A DNA stretch of 64,000 bases from Paraburkholderia polaris (GTDB lineage: Bacteria > Pseudomonadota > Gammaproteobacteria > Burkholderiales > Burkholderiaceae). Positions 35,952 to 44,534 of the stretch are shown here, piece by piece. The DNA lies in the NCBI RefSeq assembly GCF_012927345.1, contig NZ_JABBGJ010000033.1, positions 62,001 through 126,000 of the forward strand, in the 5' to 3' direction. A program made the translations under genes and the position numbers. Position 1 is the stretch's first letter. Each line of letters begins with the position of its first letter. The notes under the pieces are model-generated. The model worked only from the letters and a program-made list of their open reading frames with translations. It had not been told where the DNA came from and made no database searches.

Positions 35952-36803
35952 GCCGCTGCGCAGCGACTGTTCATAGCGCAGGCGCGCTTCTTCGTCGAGC
36001 CGTGTGTCTTCGAGTTCCTGTAGCACGCCTTCGAGATCGATCGGCGTGGTATCCAGTTCGACACGGCCGGTCAACTCGGCATCCACGTGCAACGCGCCCG
36101 CTTCGTACAGCGACCAGATTTCCTTGCCGTAGCTCGTGTCGAGCAGTGCGGGCGCAAAGCGGCCGAAATACGTGGCGAGGTTGTTCACGTCGCGCTCCAG
36201 CATGGCCGGTGCTTCCAGATTGCCGGCCGCATCCACGGCTTGCGGCAGGTCGATGATCACCGGGCCGTCTGCCGCGAGCAGGATGTTGTATTCGGACAGG
36301 TCGCCGTGAATCATCCCGGCGCACAGCATGCGCACCACCTGATTGAGCAGCAGCGCGTGCAATTCGAGGGCGCGTGCTTCAGTCATCTCCACATCGTTCA
36401 GACGCGGCGCGACGTTGCCGTCCGCATCCGTCACCAATTCCATCAGCAACACGCCGTCGGTGCAGATGAATGGCTGCGGTACGCGTACGCCGGCATTGGC
36501 AAGCTGGAACAGCGCATCCACTTCGGCGTTTTGCCAGGCCTGTTCCTGCACTTCGCGGCCATAGCGGCTGCCTTTCTCCATCGCGCGCTGCTGGCGGCTG
36601 TTCTTGACCTTGCGGCCTTCGCGATAGGACGCGGCCTGGCGGAAACTGCGCTGTTTGGCGTCTTTATAGACCTTCGCGCAGCGCGTGGATTCACCGCTGC
36701 GGACCACGTAAACGGTGGCTTCCTTGCCGCTCATCAACTGCGAGATGACTTCGTCGATCAGGCCTTCTTCGACCAGCGGGAGCAGACGTTTGGGTGTTTT
36801 CAT
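35946..36803 (-). CDS. RIO1-type serine/protein kinase
   Basis: This 285-residue RIO-family kinase has the ATP loop SGKEATVYVV near residue 25, the catalytic HGDLSEYNIL near residue 165 and the metal-binding IDLPQAVD, which replaces the DFG of ordinary kinases. All key residues are present. RIO1 proteins act in ribosome maturation in archaea and eukaryotes; the bacterial branch is poorly characterised. Transcribed alone, convergent with the LacI gene. Confidence 0.85.
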   Translation of the reverse strand: MKTPKRLLPLVEEGLIDEVISQLMSGKEATVYVVRSGESTRCAKVYKDAKQRSFRQAASYREGRKVKNSRQQRAMEKGSRYGREVQEQAWQNAEVDALFQLANAGVRVPQPFICTDGVLLMELVTDADGNVAPRLNDVEMTEARALELHALLLNQVVRMLCAGMIHGDLSEYNILLAADGPVIIDLPQAVDAAGNLEAPAMLERDVNNLATYFGRFAPALLDTSYGKEIWSLYEAGALHVDAELTGRVELDTTPIDLEGVLQELEDTRLDEEARLRYEQSLRSGT

Positions 36804-36982
36804 GCGGCCGCCGTGGGGTGGAGGGCGGCGCGGCGGCTATGGGTGGCCGCTTGCGAAAGCGTATGGGGGGAGATTCGGATCATGCCGGATTATACGGGGT
36901 GCGGGGCCATGTGCCGAACGCCGGCGTGAAGGCGCCAGATGTGACCGGCGCGCCTCGTACGCCTCGCTGCCAATCGAGGGCA

Positions 36983-38239
36983 TCAAATCTGAAAGACATT
37001 CTCCATTCGCTGTATTTCGGGCCGGGACAGATTCAGTGCGGCGGCTTCTTCCCGCCATGTGTCGACGGCGTCTTGAACTTCCGTAACGACGCGGCGCGCT
37101 TGCGTGTCGTCGAGTCGGTAAAACTCAGCGGTTTCGATCGCGGTTTCAAGGCTCGGCAGGGCGCTCATGCCGTCCAGCGTGAGCGCGTGTTCCCGCTTGC
37201 CCGGGTTTGGATTCATATCGAACGCTGGCGAGAGCCGCCAGCCGGAGGCCTCGCGAATGAAGCCGTGATTGCGAAGATGATCGTCCCGGTTGCCCACGAG
37301 TACATTGAAAACGATTCTTCTGAAGAGTTGGGCGAGATCTTCGTCGATATGACCTTGCGCGCCGTTGCCGGCGAGATACTCGGCAATGTCCAGATAGCTT
37401 GCTTCCGATTCGCCATCCTGACGTTCGAGCAACGTCATGGCGGAGGTGTACATGCGCCTGCTGCCTGCACGGCGATCGAATCGTTCGACGCAGAATGTGC
37501 CATAACGTGCGCCGACGTACTTGAGTTCGGACTGCGGCACCCAGATGCCGGCTTTCCTCGCCAACCGGTGAGCGATGTATTCCCACGCGCCGATGTCGTA
37601 ACGGTCGTCTTTTGCGGGGAATTTGGCGATCCAGAGATCGTTGCCCAGACTGGTGAAGTTGGCTTTCGGGCGAGCGCCACCGAGCGATGTGCCAGGCGCG
37701 ATCAGCATGGCGAGCCACTGCTCGTACTCGGGCAGCTTTTCGATATCTGCCTCTTCAATGCGCAGGCTGATATACGCCAAGGTCGCGAGATCGGTGACTG
37801 GCGGCGCGGCGTCGGCGCTGTTGTCGAGAAAATGCCCCTCCATGTTCTGAAACCGTAGCGCGCCGACTCGCGTCAGATCGTGTACGCCCAGCAGGAAATC
37901 GATTTCCTGCAAATTACGCATGGGCCGGTCTTCGCGATCTGCCGCCACGGCTTCACGGCGTTCCATCAGCACGCGGCCCCAGCGATCCGGCGCTGAGTCC
38001 ATGAAGACGCCGAATGCGGCGGACTTCGCAGGCGGGTATTGCTCGTCGGTCCATAACTCGAGGCGCGGATCGAGCATGAATGCATTGCGCCCGTCTACCC
38101 AGCTCTTCGCATAAGCAAACGATGCGGGCAAGTCGGTGCGTGCAGTCTGACGATACAAGGTGCCGACCTGTTGCATGCTGCTCAGTTCTGTCGCGTCGAG
38201 AAATACCTTGAACGCATCTCGCGGTTTATTGCTGACCAT
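36983..38239 (-). CDS. hipA: HipA-family kinase toxin
   Basis: This 418-residue protein has the HipA fold: an N-terminal subdomain, then SLGGARPKANF (equivalent to the regulatory/ATP loop containing Ser150 of E. coli HipA), catalytic NRDDHLRNHGF and metal-binding SPAFDMNPN. HipA phosphorylates glutamyl-tRNA synthetase in E. coli, causing growth arrest; the target here is unknown. ATG 38239 lies within the last codons of the antitoxin gene (14-bp overlap), so the two are coupled. Confidence 0.88.
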   Translation of the reverse strand: MVSNKPRDAFKVFLDATELSSMQQVGTLYRQTARTDLPASFAYAKSWVDGRNAFMLDPRLELWTDEQYPPAKSAAFGVFMDSAPDRWGRVLMERREAVAADREDRPMRNLQEIDFLLGVHDLTRVGALRFQNMEGHFLDNSADAAPPVTDLATLAYISLRIEEADIEKLPEYEQWLAMLIAPGTSLGGARPKANFTSLGNDLWIAKFPAKDDRYDIGAWEYIAHRLARKAGIWVPQSELKYVGARYGTFCVERFDRRAGSRRMYTSAMTLLERQDGESEASYLDIAEYLAGNGAQGHIDEDLAQLFRRIVFNVLVGNRDDHLRNHGFIREASGWRLSPAFDMNPNPGKREHALTLDGMSALPSLETAIETAEFYRLDDTQARRVVTEVQDAVDTWREEAAALNLSRPEIQRMENVFQI

Positions 38240-38606
38240 CGGTTTTCTTGGTTTTTTTTGCCGGCGGTTCCGCTTTGATGAGGGCGGCGCCGGGCGTATT
38301 CGTACGCGGTTTTCGCTGCCCCGGCAGCTTGCGATCCTGCAGCTTGCGGCCGAGCTCGTCGTCGCGGGCGATGGCGTCCATGTCCTTGTCGAGCCCCAGC
38401 ACTCGAAGCGCTCGCATATAGGTGCCAAGCGCGATATTCGGATCGCCTTTCTCGAGACGGCTCAACGTGTCGCGCGAAATGCCCAACCGCTCGGCGAACA
38501 GGACGGTCGGGAGTTCGCGCCGCAGGCGGGCGAGTTTCAGCCGTTCGCCAAGAGCACGCATCTGCTTCTCGACCGACGGAAAGGGACGTTGAAAGGTGCG
38601 GGGCAT
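38226..38606 (-). CDS. hipB: HipB-like XRE antitoxin
   Basis: This 126-residue protein has a central XRE helix-turn-helix (FAERLGISRDTLSRLEKGDP, about residues 35-65). The C-terminal tail is long and basic (KPRTN…KKTKKTDGQQ), of the type that inserts into or shields HipA. ATG 38606 was selected; twelve further in-frame codons upstream overlap the operator. Four related operator half-sites upstream support autoregulation. Confidence 0.85.
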   Translation of the reverse strand: MPRTFQRPFPSVEKQMRALGERLKLARLRRELPTVLFAERLGISRDTLSRLEKGDPNIALGTYMRALRVLGLDKDMDAIARDDELGRKLQDRKLPGQRKPRTNTPGAALIKAEPPAKKTKKTDGQQ

Positions 38607-38764
38607 GTCCGATAGATTAGGCACAGATGCTGAAAATGTCAAAAGTATCGGACAAGTAATCTGCTCGGGCTATCTTGCGCTGTACTGGCGGCATCATAAA
38701 AATGAGATATTTGTACGATACTTTAGGCAAATATATGTTTTTTGACGAAAGTATCGTACAAATA
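38606..38764. promoter_or_regulatory. Operator array of the hipBA promoter
   Basis: Two inverted pairs with a shared core are visible. The first is TGTCCGATA (38606-38614, covering the start codon) against TATCGGACA (38646-38654). The second is a perfect 17-bp pair, TATTTGTACGATACTTT (38708-38724) against AAAGTATCGTACAAATA (38748-38764). All four share AGTATCGKACA on one strand or the other. The region is noticeably AT-rich compared with its surroundings. Confidence 0.7.
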
Positions 38765-38792
38765 GAGTGGGCAACGACCAGCGTGCAGTCCT

Positions 38793-38981
38793 TCAGACCG
38801 CTGCATGCCCCGCCGCCCCTTTAAATAACGGCCTGAGCGCCTGCTCGACGCAGTGGACGAAATACTCCGCCGGCCGCGTCAGTTGCGATTCTTGCGGTGA
38901 CAGCAGATACAACTGCAACGGCGAGTAGGGCGGCATTTTCACGGCGCGGGCGACGCTGCTCGGGCAGTTGGCCCATCCTGC
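38793..38981 (-). pseudogene. C-terminal remnant of a LysR-family regulator
   Basis: In the frame ending with TGA at 38793, the minus strand reads GWANCPSSV, then YSPLQLYLLSPQES, then AEYFVHCVEQALRPLF. This is the layout of the last ~55 residues of a LysR effector domain. No start, HTH or upstream domain exists. The upper part overlaps, in another frame, the tail of the monooxygenase-like gene, so a deletion has probably joined the two. Confidence 0.55.
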
Positions 38982-39304
38982 GCTTCATGCGCCGCAGCGG
39001 GATGTGGGAAACCCGCATCGCCATAAGTGCGCAGCACTTCGGCGATGATCACCTGATAGCCATTCAGCCAGTTCGCTTGGGCGGCTTTCGCTTCCAGATG
39101 CGCGGGGTGCTGCATCAGCGCCTGCAATGCGTCGAGCGACGCCCAGTAGTACACATTCGATGTCAGCCCAGTCGACGGGTTTTCCCATGCCTCTTCCCCG
39201 AGATAGCCGGGCATACCCTTGGCGGCGGCGGCGATGGTTTTGTCGAGGTGGTAGAAGCGTTCGTCTAATTGTCTGGTCGCGAAGATGAAAGTTGACGTGT
39301 ACAT
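38939..39304 (-). CDS. ABM-like (antibiotic biosynthesis monooxygenase fold) protein
   Basis: This 121-residue protein has residues 1-95 (YTSTFIFATRQLDERFYHLD…YYWASLDALQALMQHPAHLEAK) that fit the dimeric alpha/beta-barrel of ABM and heme-degrading-monooxygenase relatives. The last ~25 residues (AAAHEAQDGPTARAASPAP) are low complexity and lie where the LysR remnant begins in another frame, so the natural C-terminus may have been replaced. Substrate unknown. Confidence 0.65.
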   Translation of the reverse strand: MYTSTFIFATRQLDERFYHLDKTIAAAAKGMPGYLGEEAWENPSTGLTSNVYYWASLDALQALMQHPAHLEAKAAQANWLNGYQVIIAEVLRTYGDAGFPHPAAAHEAQDGPTARAASPAP

Positions 39305-39533
39305 GGTGTAACGGGTTGGTAGGCGGGCAAAGGTTTGCGCATCATAGCGCGTCCTGTCGAGCGCGCTTTTTCCTCGTTATTTGCCGCGTTTTCAGATGTA
39401 TTTTTCACGAGCTGCCTGCCGTACGGCAGTAGGGACGTTGTAATGCCTAGCAACAGTGTTTTGCGTTTTCCCTCATTCAATTCGCACGGCAATCGCTTAA
39501 ACTTGGCGGTAACAAATTGTTACGGGGTGCGAG

Positions 39534-39632
39534 ATGTTGGCTGTGTTCATCATCGCTTGTCCGATCTGCATCGCCGCGCTTTTCGGTTTTGCGCGGCATG
39601 TGGATCCGCTGACGGGGCAGTTCAGGCGTTAA
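39534..39632 (+). CDS. Possible 32-residue membrane peptide
   Basis: ATG 39534 to TAA 39632 encodes MLAVFIIACPICIAALFGF followed by a short basic tail, which looks like a single-span membrane miniprotein. A perfect palindrome GTAACA-N3-TGTTAC (39509-39523) and a GGGG stretch lie just upstream. Too short to judge by composition alone. The rest of 39305-39777 holds no other gene. Confidence 0.3.
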   Translation: MLAVFIIACPICIAALFGFARHVDPLTGQFRR

Positions 39633-39705
39633 GCCAAAGTGGGACAGTTTCAGCGGTGGGTTCGGAGCCATCGCCGGGTTTAGCCATTTTCTTTAGCCGA
39701 TCAAA

Positions 39706-39767
39706 GCCCCAATCCTTGCCTTTCTGTGCCGAGTCACGGCACGATGCGCGATAACCTAAGTTGGGGC
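39706..39767 (+). promoter_or_regulatory. Nested inverted repeats in the leader of the SulP gene
   Basis: GCCCCAA (39706-39712) pairs with TTGGGGC (39761-39767). Inside lies the hairpin GTGCCG-N5-CGGCAC (39726-39742). The structure ends ten bases before the SulP start codon and includes the only G-rich stretch that could serve as its ribosome site. Confidence 0.35.
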
Positions 39768-39777
39768 GCCATCGCGC

Positions 39778-41490
39778 ATGCGAGATTTTCTGGCAAACAT
39801 GACCACACGCCTTGGCGTACTGAAAGGCGTACTTCCTTTGAGCCGTGCTGCGGCGGCGCGCGATGCGCTGGCCGGCGTGCAGTTGGCGTCGATGGATATT
39901 CCGCAGGTGCTCGGCTACGCGCGCATTGCCGGTATGCCTGCCGTTACGGGCCTTTACACCGTCTTTCTGCCGCTTATCGCGTTCGCGTTCTTCGGTGCGT
40001 CCCGGCACCTCGTGGTGGCTGCCGACTCCGCCACCGCTACCATTTTCGCCAGCCGGCTCTCGACCATGGCACCGGCATCGAGCGTGGAATATGCGGCGCT
40101 CGCCGGGATGGTCGCCTTGCTCACCGCCGCGCTTCTGTTCATCGCGCGAATCTTCAAGCTCGGTTTTCTCGCAGACTTTCTCTCGCGCACGGTGCTGGTC
40201 GGCTTTCTTGCCGGCGTCGGCGTGCAGGTCGGCATCGCCATGCTAGGCGACATGCTCGGCTTGTCCGGGCATGCCGCGAGCAGCATTGCCCAGCTCGCGC
40301 TCGTGGTACGCGATTCGGCGCAGATCAATCTGCAGACGCTCGCCATTTCTGCGCTGGTGGTGGTCTCCATTCTGGTTTGCAAGCGCTTTTTGCCCCGTGT
40401 GCCGGTGCCGTTGATCGCAGTGGTGGCGGGTATCGCCGCAAGCGATGTTTACGGTTTCGCCGCGCACGGTATTGCCGTGCTGGGACCGGTAGCGGGCGGA
40501 TTGCCGCCGCTGCGCATGCCCTCGGTCACGTGGCAGCAGATGCTCGATCTGCTGCCGGTCGCCGCCTCGTGTTTCGTGATGATCGTCGCGCAAAGCGCCG
40601 CCGCGAGCCGCGTATTCGCCGAGCGTTATCACGAAACCGTCGATACCAATGCCGATCTATTAGGGCTTGCCGCCGCCAATGCCGCGGCGGCGTTTTCCGG
40701 CGCCTTCGTGGTGAACGGCAGTCCGACGCAAACCGCCATGGCCGATCGCGCCGGTACGCGCAGCCAGTTCGCGCAGGTTGCGTTCGCGGTGGTGGTGGTC
40801 GTGGTGCTGCTGTTTTTCAGCCGTTTTCTGCAGTACCTGCCGCACTGCATTCTGGCCAGCATCGTGTTTACGATCGCCATCGGCCTGATCAATCTGAAGA
40901 CACTGTTTTCAATTCGCCGCGAAAGTCCCGGCGAATTCACGCTGGCCGTGTTCACCGCGGCGGCCGTGGTATTGATCGGTGTCGAGCACGGCATTCTGGT
41001 GGCGGTGGCGTTATCGCTGCTGCGGCATGTGCGGCACAGCTACCGGCCGCACACCATGATTCTCGCGCCCGGCGAAGACGGCATCTGGGTGCCGGTGCCG
41101 GCCGCGCCAGGACTCCAGACCGCGCCGGGGCTGATCGTCTATCGCTTTGGCGCCGACCTGTTCTACGCGAACGACCACTTTTTCGTCGAAGACGTCCGCC
41201 GCCTGATCGATCATGCGCCGAGCGCGGCGCGGTGGCTCGTGATCGACGCGAGTGCGATCACCGACCTCGACTATTCGGCGGCGCGTTCAGTCGGCGAGTT
41301 GTGCGAGACGCTAAAGCGCAGCGGCATCGAAGTGATCTTCGCGCGCGTGAATCAGTATTTGCGCTCGGATATGGATCGGCATGGGATTACGCCGATCGTT
41401 GAAGCAAGATGTATTTTCAGCACCCTGCATGAAGCGCTGCGCACGGCAGGAGTGGAGCAGCCTGGCAAACACGTGAAAGAAGCGACGTAG
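39778..41490 (+). CDS. SulP-family anion transporter with STAS domain
   Basis: This 570-residue inner-membrane protein has about 11-14 hydrophobic segments over residues 25-420, opening with the SulP signature region (AGVQLASMDIPQVLGYARIAGMP, given here only in part: MDIPQVLGYARIAGMP). FVVNGSPTQTAMADRAGTRS lies near residue 315. A C-terminal STAS domain (about residues 445-555) contains LVIDASAITDLDYSA. It would carry sulphate, bicarbonate or dicarboxylates; the substrate cannot be told from sequence. It appears to be a single-gene unit. Confidence 0.88.
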   Translation: MRDFLANMTTRLGVLKGVLPLSRAAAARDALAGVQLASMDIPQVLGYARIAGMPAVTGLYTVFLPLIAFAFFGASRHLVVAADSATATIFASRLSTMAPASSVEYAALAGMVALLTAALLFIARIFKLGFLADFLSRTVLVGFLAGVGVQVGIAMLGDMLGLSGHAASSIAQLALVVRDSAQINLQTLAISALVVVSILVCKRFLPRVPVPLIAVVAGIAASDVYGFAAHGIAVLGPVAGGLPPLRMPSVTWQQMLDLLPVAASCFVMIVAQSAAASRVFAERYHETVDTNADLLGLAAANAAAAFSGAFVVNGSPTQTAMADRAGTRSQFAQVAFAVVVVVVLLFFSRFLQYLPHCILASIVFTIAIGLINLKTLFSIRRESPGEFTLAVFTAAAVVLIGVEHGILVAVALSLLRHVRHSYRPHTMILAPGEDGIWVPVPAAPGLQTAPGLIVYRFGADLFYANDHFFVEDVRRLIDHAPSAARWLVIDASAITDLDYSAARSVGELCETLKRSGIEVIFARVNQYLRSDMDRHGITPIVEARCIFSTLHEALRTAGVEQPGKHVKEAT

Positions 41491-41524
41491 ATGCGTGTTT
41501 TTTGCCGCGGGCGTGCGGAACGAT

Positions 41525-41896
41525 TTAGCCCTGCGGTTCTTCATCGGCGAAGAAATGGCCGATGAAGAAGCATGCGCCGGCGAGCGCAATGCCAAGCGCG
41601 GCCACTGTATAAGCGAGCGCCGTACCGTGCCAAAGACCGTCGAACCACTGATGAAGCTGGGCCATCAGCACCGCCGCGTTGCCGCCGATGCGCTGCAATT
41701 CGATCTGATAGCGCGGGTCTGCGATGCTGTACATGGCGACGGCGCTGTCTGGCGCCGGAGCCATGGCATAGATGATCGCCGCGGCGATCAGACTGGCGAG
41801 CAGCACGACGGCGCCTGCCAGATAAAGCCGCTTTTGCAATGGCGAGCGCTTTGCTGCTGGATTCGCTGCCGGATTCAGGTCATTGCCACCGCTCAT
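41525..41896 (-). CDS. Two-span membrane protein of unknown function
   Basis: This 123-residue protein has transmembrane helices at about residues 25-47 (LYLAGAVVLLASLIAAAIIY) and 92-114 (YTVAALGIALAGACFFIGHF). A ~45-residue soluble loop lies between them, and the end is acidic (FADEEPQG). No family was recognised. Convergent with the SulP gene, 34 bp apart. Confidence 0.6.
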   Translation of the reverse strand: MSGGNDLNPAANPAAKRSPLQKRLYLAGAVVLLASLIAAAIIYAMAPAPDSAVAMYSIADPRYQIELQRIGGNAAVLMAQLHQWFDGLWHGTALAYTVAALGIALAGACFFIGHFFADEEPQG

Positions 41897-41965
41897 CGTG
41901 TTCGTGTGTCCGCTCGAGTCATCAGGGTGACAGTATCGCAGAGCGGGCGCACCCTGAAGGCGCGG

Positions 41966-42604
41966 CTAACTTTTCGAAGTCAGCAGCTTGACCCCCGCAA
42001 TGCCGAACATGATCGCTAGCGACCCGTCCAGCCAGCGGCGAATCGCGACGTAGATGCGCCGTGCGGACGCGGTTGAAAACAGTACCGCGTAGCTGCTGAA
42101 CACGGATACGCCGATAACCATGCAGCCGAGCACCACCGGCGCGGTGTGCGACGGACCGCTTGCCGGCGACATAGCCAGCGAAACGATCGAGAGCCACACC
42201 AGAATCGCTTTCGGATTGGTGAGATGCAGGAGCAGGCCGCGCAGATAGAGCCGGTTGAGCGGTTCGCCTTCGCGTGCGGTATTCGTGGGCAGCTTTTCCG
42301 CGCTGAATGCCGAGCGCGCGGATTTGAAGCCGAGCCACAGCAGATAAAGTCCGCCGGCAATTTTGATTGCCACCAGACATTCCGAGTAGGTGGCGAGCAC
42401 CGCCGACAAACCCAGCGACGCCAGTAACGCCCAGAAGAACGAACCGGACACCACGCCGAGCGCGAAGGTCAGCGCGGATTTCCTGCCGGCGCTCATGGCG
42501 AGCGACATGATCGCGAGATTGCTCGGCCCCGGACTCGCCGTGCCGACGAAGTAGGCGCTATAGGCGATCAGGACATCGGCGGTGAGGAATGTGCTGGCGG
42601 TCAT
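41966..42604 (-). CDS. LysE/RhtB-family exporter
   Basis: This 212-residue inner-membrane protein has six hydrophobic segments. The N-terminal TASPGPSNLAIMSLAMSAGR is the family signature, and GGLYLLWLGFKSAR and NPKAILVWLSI are also typical. LysE-type proteins export amino acids or related metabolites. ATG 42604 was chosen over a 9-residue longer frame. Confidence 0.88.
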   Translation of the reverse strand: MTASTFLTADVLIAYSAYFVGTASPGPSNLAIMSLAMSAGRKSALTFALGVVSGSFFWALLASLGLSAVLATYSECLVAIKIAGGLYLLWLGFKSARSAFSAEKLPTNTAREGEPLNRLYLRGLLLHLTNPKAILVWLSIVSLAMSPASGPSHTAPVVLGCMVIGVSVFSSYAVLFSTASARRIYVAIRRWLDGSLAIMFGIAGVKLLTSKS

Positions 42605-42809
42605 GGGCTGATAAACCTTGGAGGCAGGCAAACCGTGCCGCTCGTTACGGCACTGGCGGATAGCGCGGATCGATGCGCGAACAACGATTCTGCTCGCCCA
42701 CGAGCCAATTTCACAGATACAGTTGATGGCCTGTGAAGCGGCACAATCGGGTGTTTGCGGGGCCGTCCGGGTAACGCCGGCAAATCAGGCCGGGCACTCA
42801 GGCATTCAG

Positions 42810-42872
42810 GCAACCCGGCCAACCCGGCCAACTCAGCCAACTCAGCCAACTCAGCCAACTCAGCCAACTCAG
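42810..42872. repeat. 9-bp tandem repeat (CCAACTCAG), 7 units
   Basis: Seven 9-bp units, the first two of the variant CAACCCGG type, lie between the LysE-family gene and the LysR gene. The LysR stop codon (42871-42869) falls in the last unit, so the array touches the coding end. Confidence 0.9.
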
Positions 42873-43744
42873 GGCTCCGCGGCTGCGCCGATGCAATCCG
42901 CCAGCGCCCCCGCCACTGCCTGCCGGCTATGCCGTGGACGCTGCACGAGCCCGATTTCACGGTGAAACGTCGCGTCGCCTAGTTCGAGTGCGGTGACGTT
43001 GGCGGGCCACCTGCTGAGTCCCACCGTATTCGGTATCAGCGCCACGCCGATGCCGCGCGCGACCAGTTGCGCGATACCTTGCAACTCGTCCAGCTCGATC
43101 ACGTCGTGCACATTCAGCCGCGCGCGCCGTAGAAAGCGGTCGACCAGCCTGCCGCCGAACGATCCGCGGTCATAGCGGATGAACGGTTCGCTTCTGAGCA
43201 GATCGCGCCAGGACCGCTTGTCACGCGCGAGCGCCTTGGGCACCAGCAGCACGAACGGCTCGGTGACGAGCGTGCGCCATTCCAGTTCAGACGGCAGCGC
43301 GAACGGCGGTTTGATAATGACGGCGAGATCGAGCTCGCCCGAGTCCACCTGCCCGAGCAAACCCAGCGACACGCCGGGCACGACGCGAATCCGCCAGCCG
43401 GGGCGGTCGTCGCGAAAGCGGGCCAGCGCGTCGGCGAGAAACGACACTTGCGCGGAGGCAATCGCACCCACCCGCAGCATCCCGCTTTCGGCCACTCCTG
43501 CGCCGCGTTCCGAGAGCCGGTTGTACAGCGTCATCATTTCTTCGGCGAGTGCGAGCGTTTCGCGGCCGGCGTCGTTGAGCGTGGCGGAACGGCCCGTGCG
43601 GTCGAACAGCGCGAAACCGAGTTCCTCTTCGAGCCGCTGCATCTGCGCGCTCACAGCGGATTGCGTCAGGCCGATGCGCGCGCCCGCGCCGGAAAACGTG
43701 CCGTACTGGCTGACGGCGATAAAGGTTCTGAGTTCGCTGAGCAT
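42869..43744 (-). CDS. LysR-family transcriptional regulator
   Basis: This 291-residue protein from ATG 43744 (MLSELRTFIAV) has an HTH at residues ~3-60 (SGAGARIGLTQSAVSAQMQR) and a LysR effector domain. The frame extends upstream 43 codons through a 12-bp repeat, without family resemblance. It is divergent from the VOC gene at 43912, the likely target. Ends within a minisatellite. Confidence 0.88.
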   Translation of the reverse strand: MLSELRTFIAVSQYGTFSGAGARIGLTQSAVSAQMQRLEEELGFALFDRTGRSATLNDAGRETLALAEEMMTLYNRLSERGAGVAESGMLRVGAIASAQVSFLADALARFRDDRPGWRIRVVPGVSLGLLGQVDSGELDLAVIIKPPFALPSELEWRTLVTEPFVLLVPKALARDKRSWRDLLRSEPFIRYDRGSFGGRLVDRFLRRARLNVHDVIELDELQGIAQLVARGIGVALIPNTVGLSRWPANVTALELGDATFHREIGLVQRPRHSRQAVAGALADCIGAAAEP

Positions 43745-43837
43745 GGTCGATTGATCGATTTTGGTGTTGGTCAGGTCAAATATATATCGTTTTCCACCAT
43801 TTTTGGTCATGGTTAGAATTGGCCTCACGCGTGCGCC

Positions 43838-43873
43838 TTCATGGACTGCTTCATGGACCACTTCATGGACCAA
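43838..43873. repeat. 12-bp tandem repeat between LysR and VOC genes
   Basis: Three units of TTCATGGACNNN (variants TGC, CAC, CAA) lie in the 167-bp divergent promoter region, 39 bp before the VOC start codon. Confidence 0.8.
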
Positions 43874-43911
43874 CGCGTGATTCCACTTTCCTCTCTGCGA
43901 GTTTTCCCATC

Positions 43912-44346
43912 ATGAGCGTTGCCGAAACCGTTTTGCCGCCGTTCCATCTGGCGTTTCCTGTGCATAGCCTCGCCGCCGCACGCGAGTTCTATGGCGAGTT
44001 GCTCGGCTGTCCGGAAGGGCGCAGCTCACCGGAGTGGGTCGACTTCAACTTCTACGGCCATCAGATCGTCGCGCATCTCGCGCCGGAGGAGATCGGTCAC
44101 CGGCAGACCAGCAAGGTCGACGGCGACGCGGTGCCGGTGCGCCACTTCGGCGCGGTGCTCTCGATGGCGCAATGGCAGGCGGCAGCGGACAAGCTGCAAA
44201 AGGCCGGCATCGACTTCATCATTGAACCGCATGTCCGCTTCAAGGGTGAGGTCGGCGAACAGGCGACGATGTTCTTCCTCGATCCGTCGGGTAACGCGCT
44301 GGAGTTCAAGGCGTTTGCGGATATGGCGTCGTTGTTTGCGAAGTAA
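43912..44346 (+). CDS. VOC-family (glyoxalase/dioxygenase-like) protein
   Basis: This 144-residue vicinal-oxygen-chelate protein has two beta-alpha-beta-beta-beta modules, starting FHLAFPVHSLAAAREFYGEL and ending MFFLDPSGNALEFKAF. His in HLAFPV, His in VRHFG and Glu in LEFK are candidate metal ligands. It is probably a ring-cleavage, isomerase or resistance-type enzyme; the substrate is unknown. ATG 43912 gives the family's normal start. Divergent LysR regulator. Confidence 0.82.
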   Translation: MSVAETVLPPFHLAFPVHSLAAAREFYGELLGCPEGRSSPEWVDFNFYGHQIVAHLAPEEIGHRQTSKVDGDAVPVRHFGAVLSMAQWQAAADKLQKAGIDFIIEPHVRFKGEVGEQATMFFLDPSGNALEFKAFADMASLFAK

Positions 44347-44418
44347 TGCGCGCGCCGCGATGTCGGCGAATTGGATTGCGAACCAGGTTGGCTAAATAAG
44401 CCGGCGGTTTCAAATAGG

Positions 44419-44455
44419 AAGGCCGGTCAACCTTGACAGTTGACCGGCCTTTTTG
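44419..44455. terminator. Rho-independent terminator
   Basis: AAGGCCGGTCAA and TTGACCGGCCTT form a perfect 12-bp stem with a 9-nt loop, followed by TTTTGTTGTT. It lies 73 bp after the VOC stop. The A-rich other side may also let it serve the converging MFS gene. Confidence 0.85.
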
Positions 44456-44534
44456 TTGTTCCAAACCGATGCGCCCGAAACCAGCGCGCCAGAAACAAAG
44501 CGTCGTCAACAAAACCGGCCCAAACAAAACCGCC

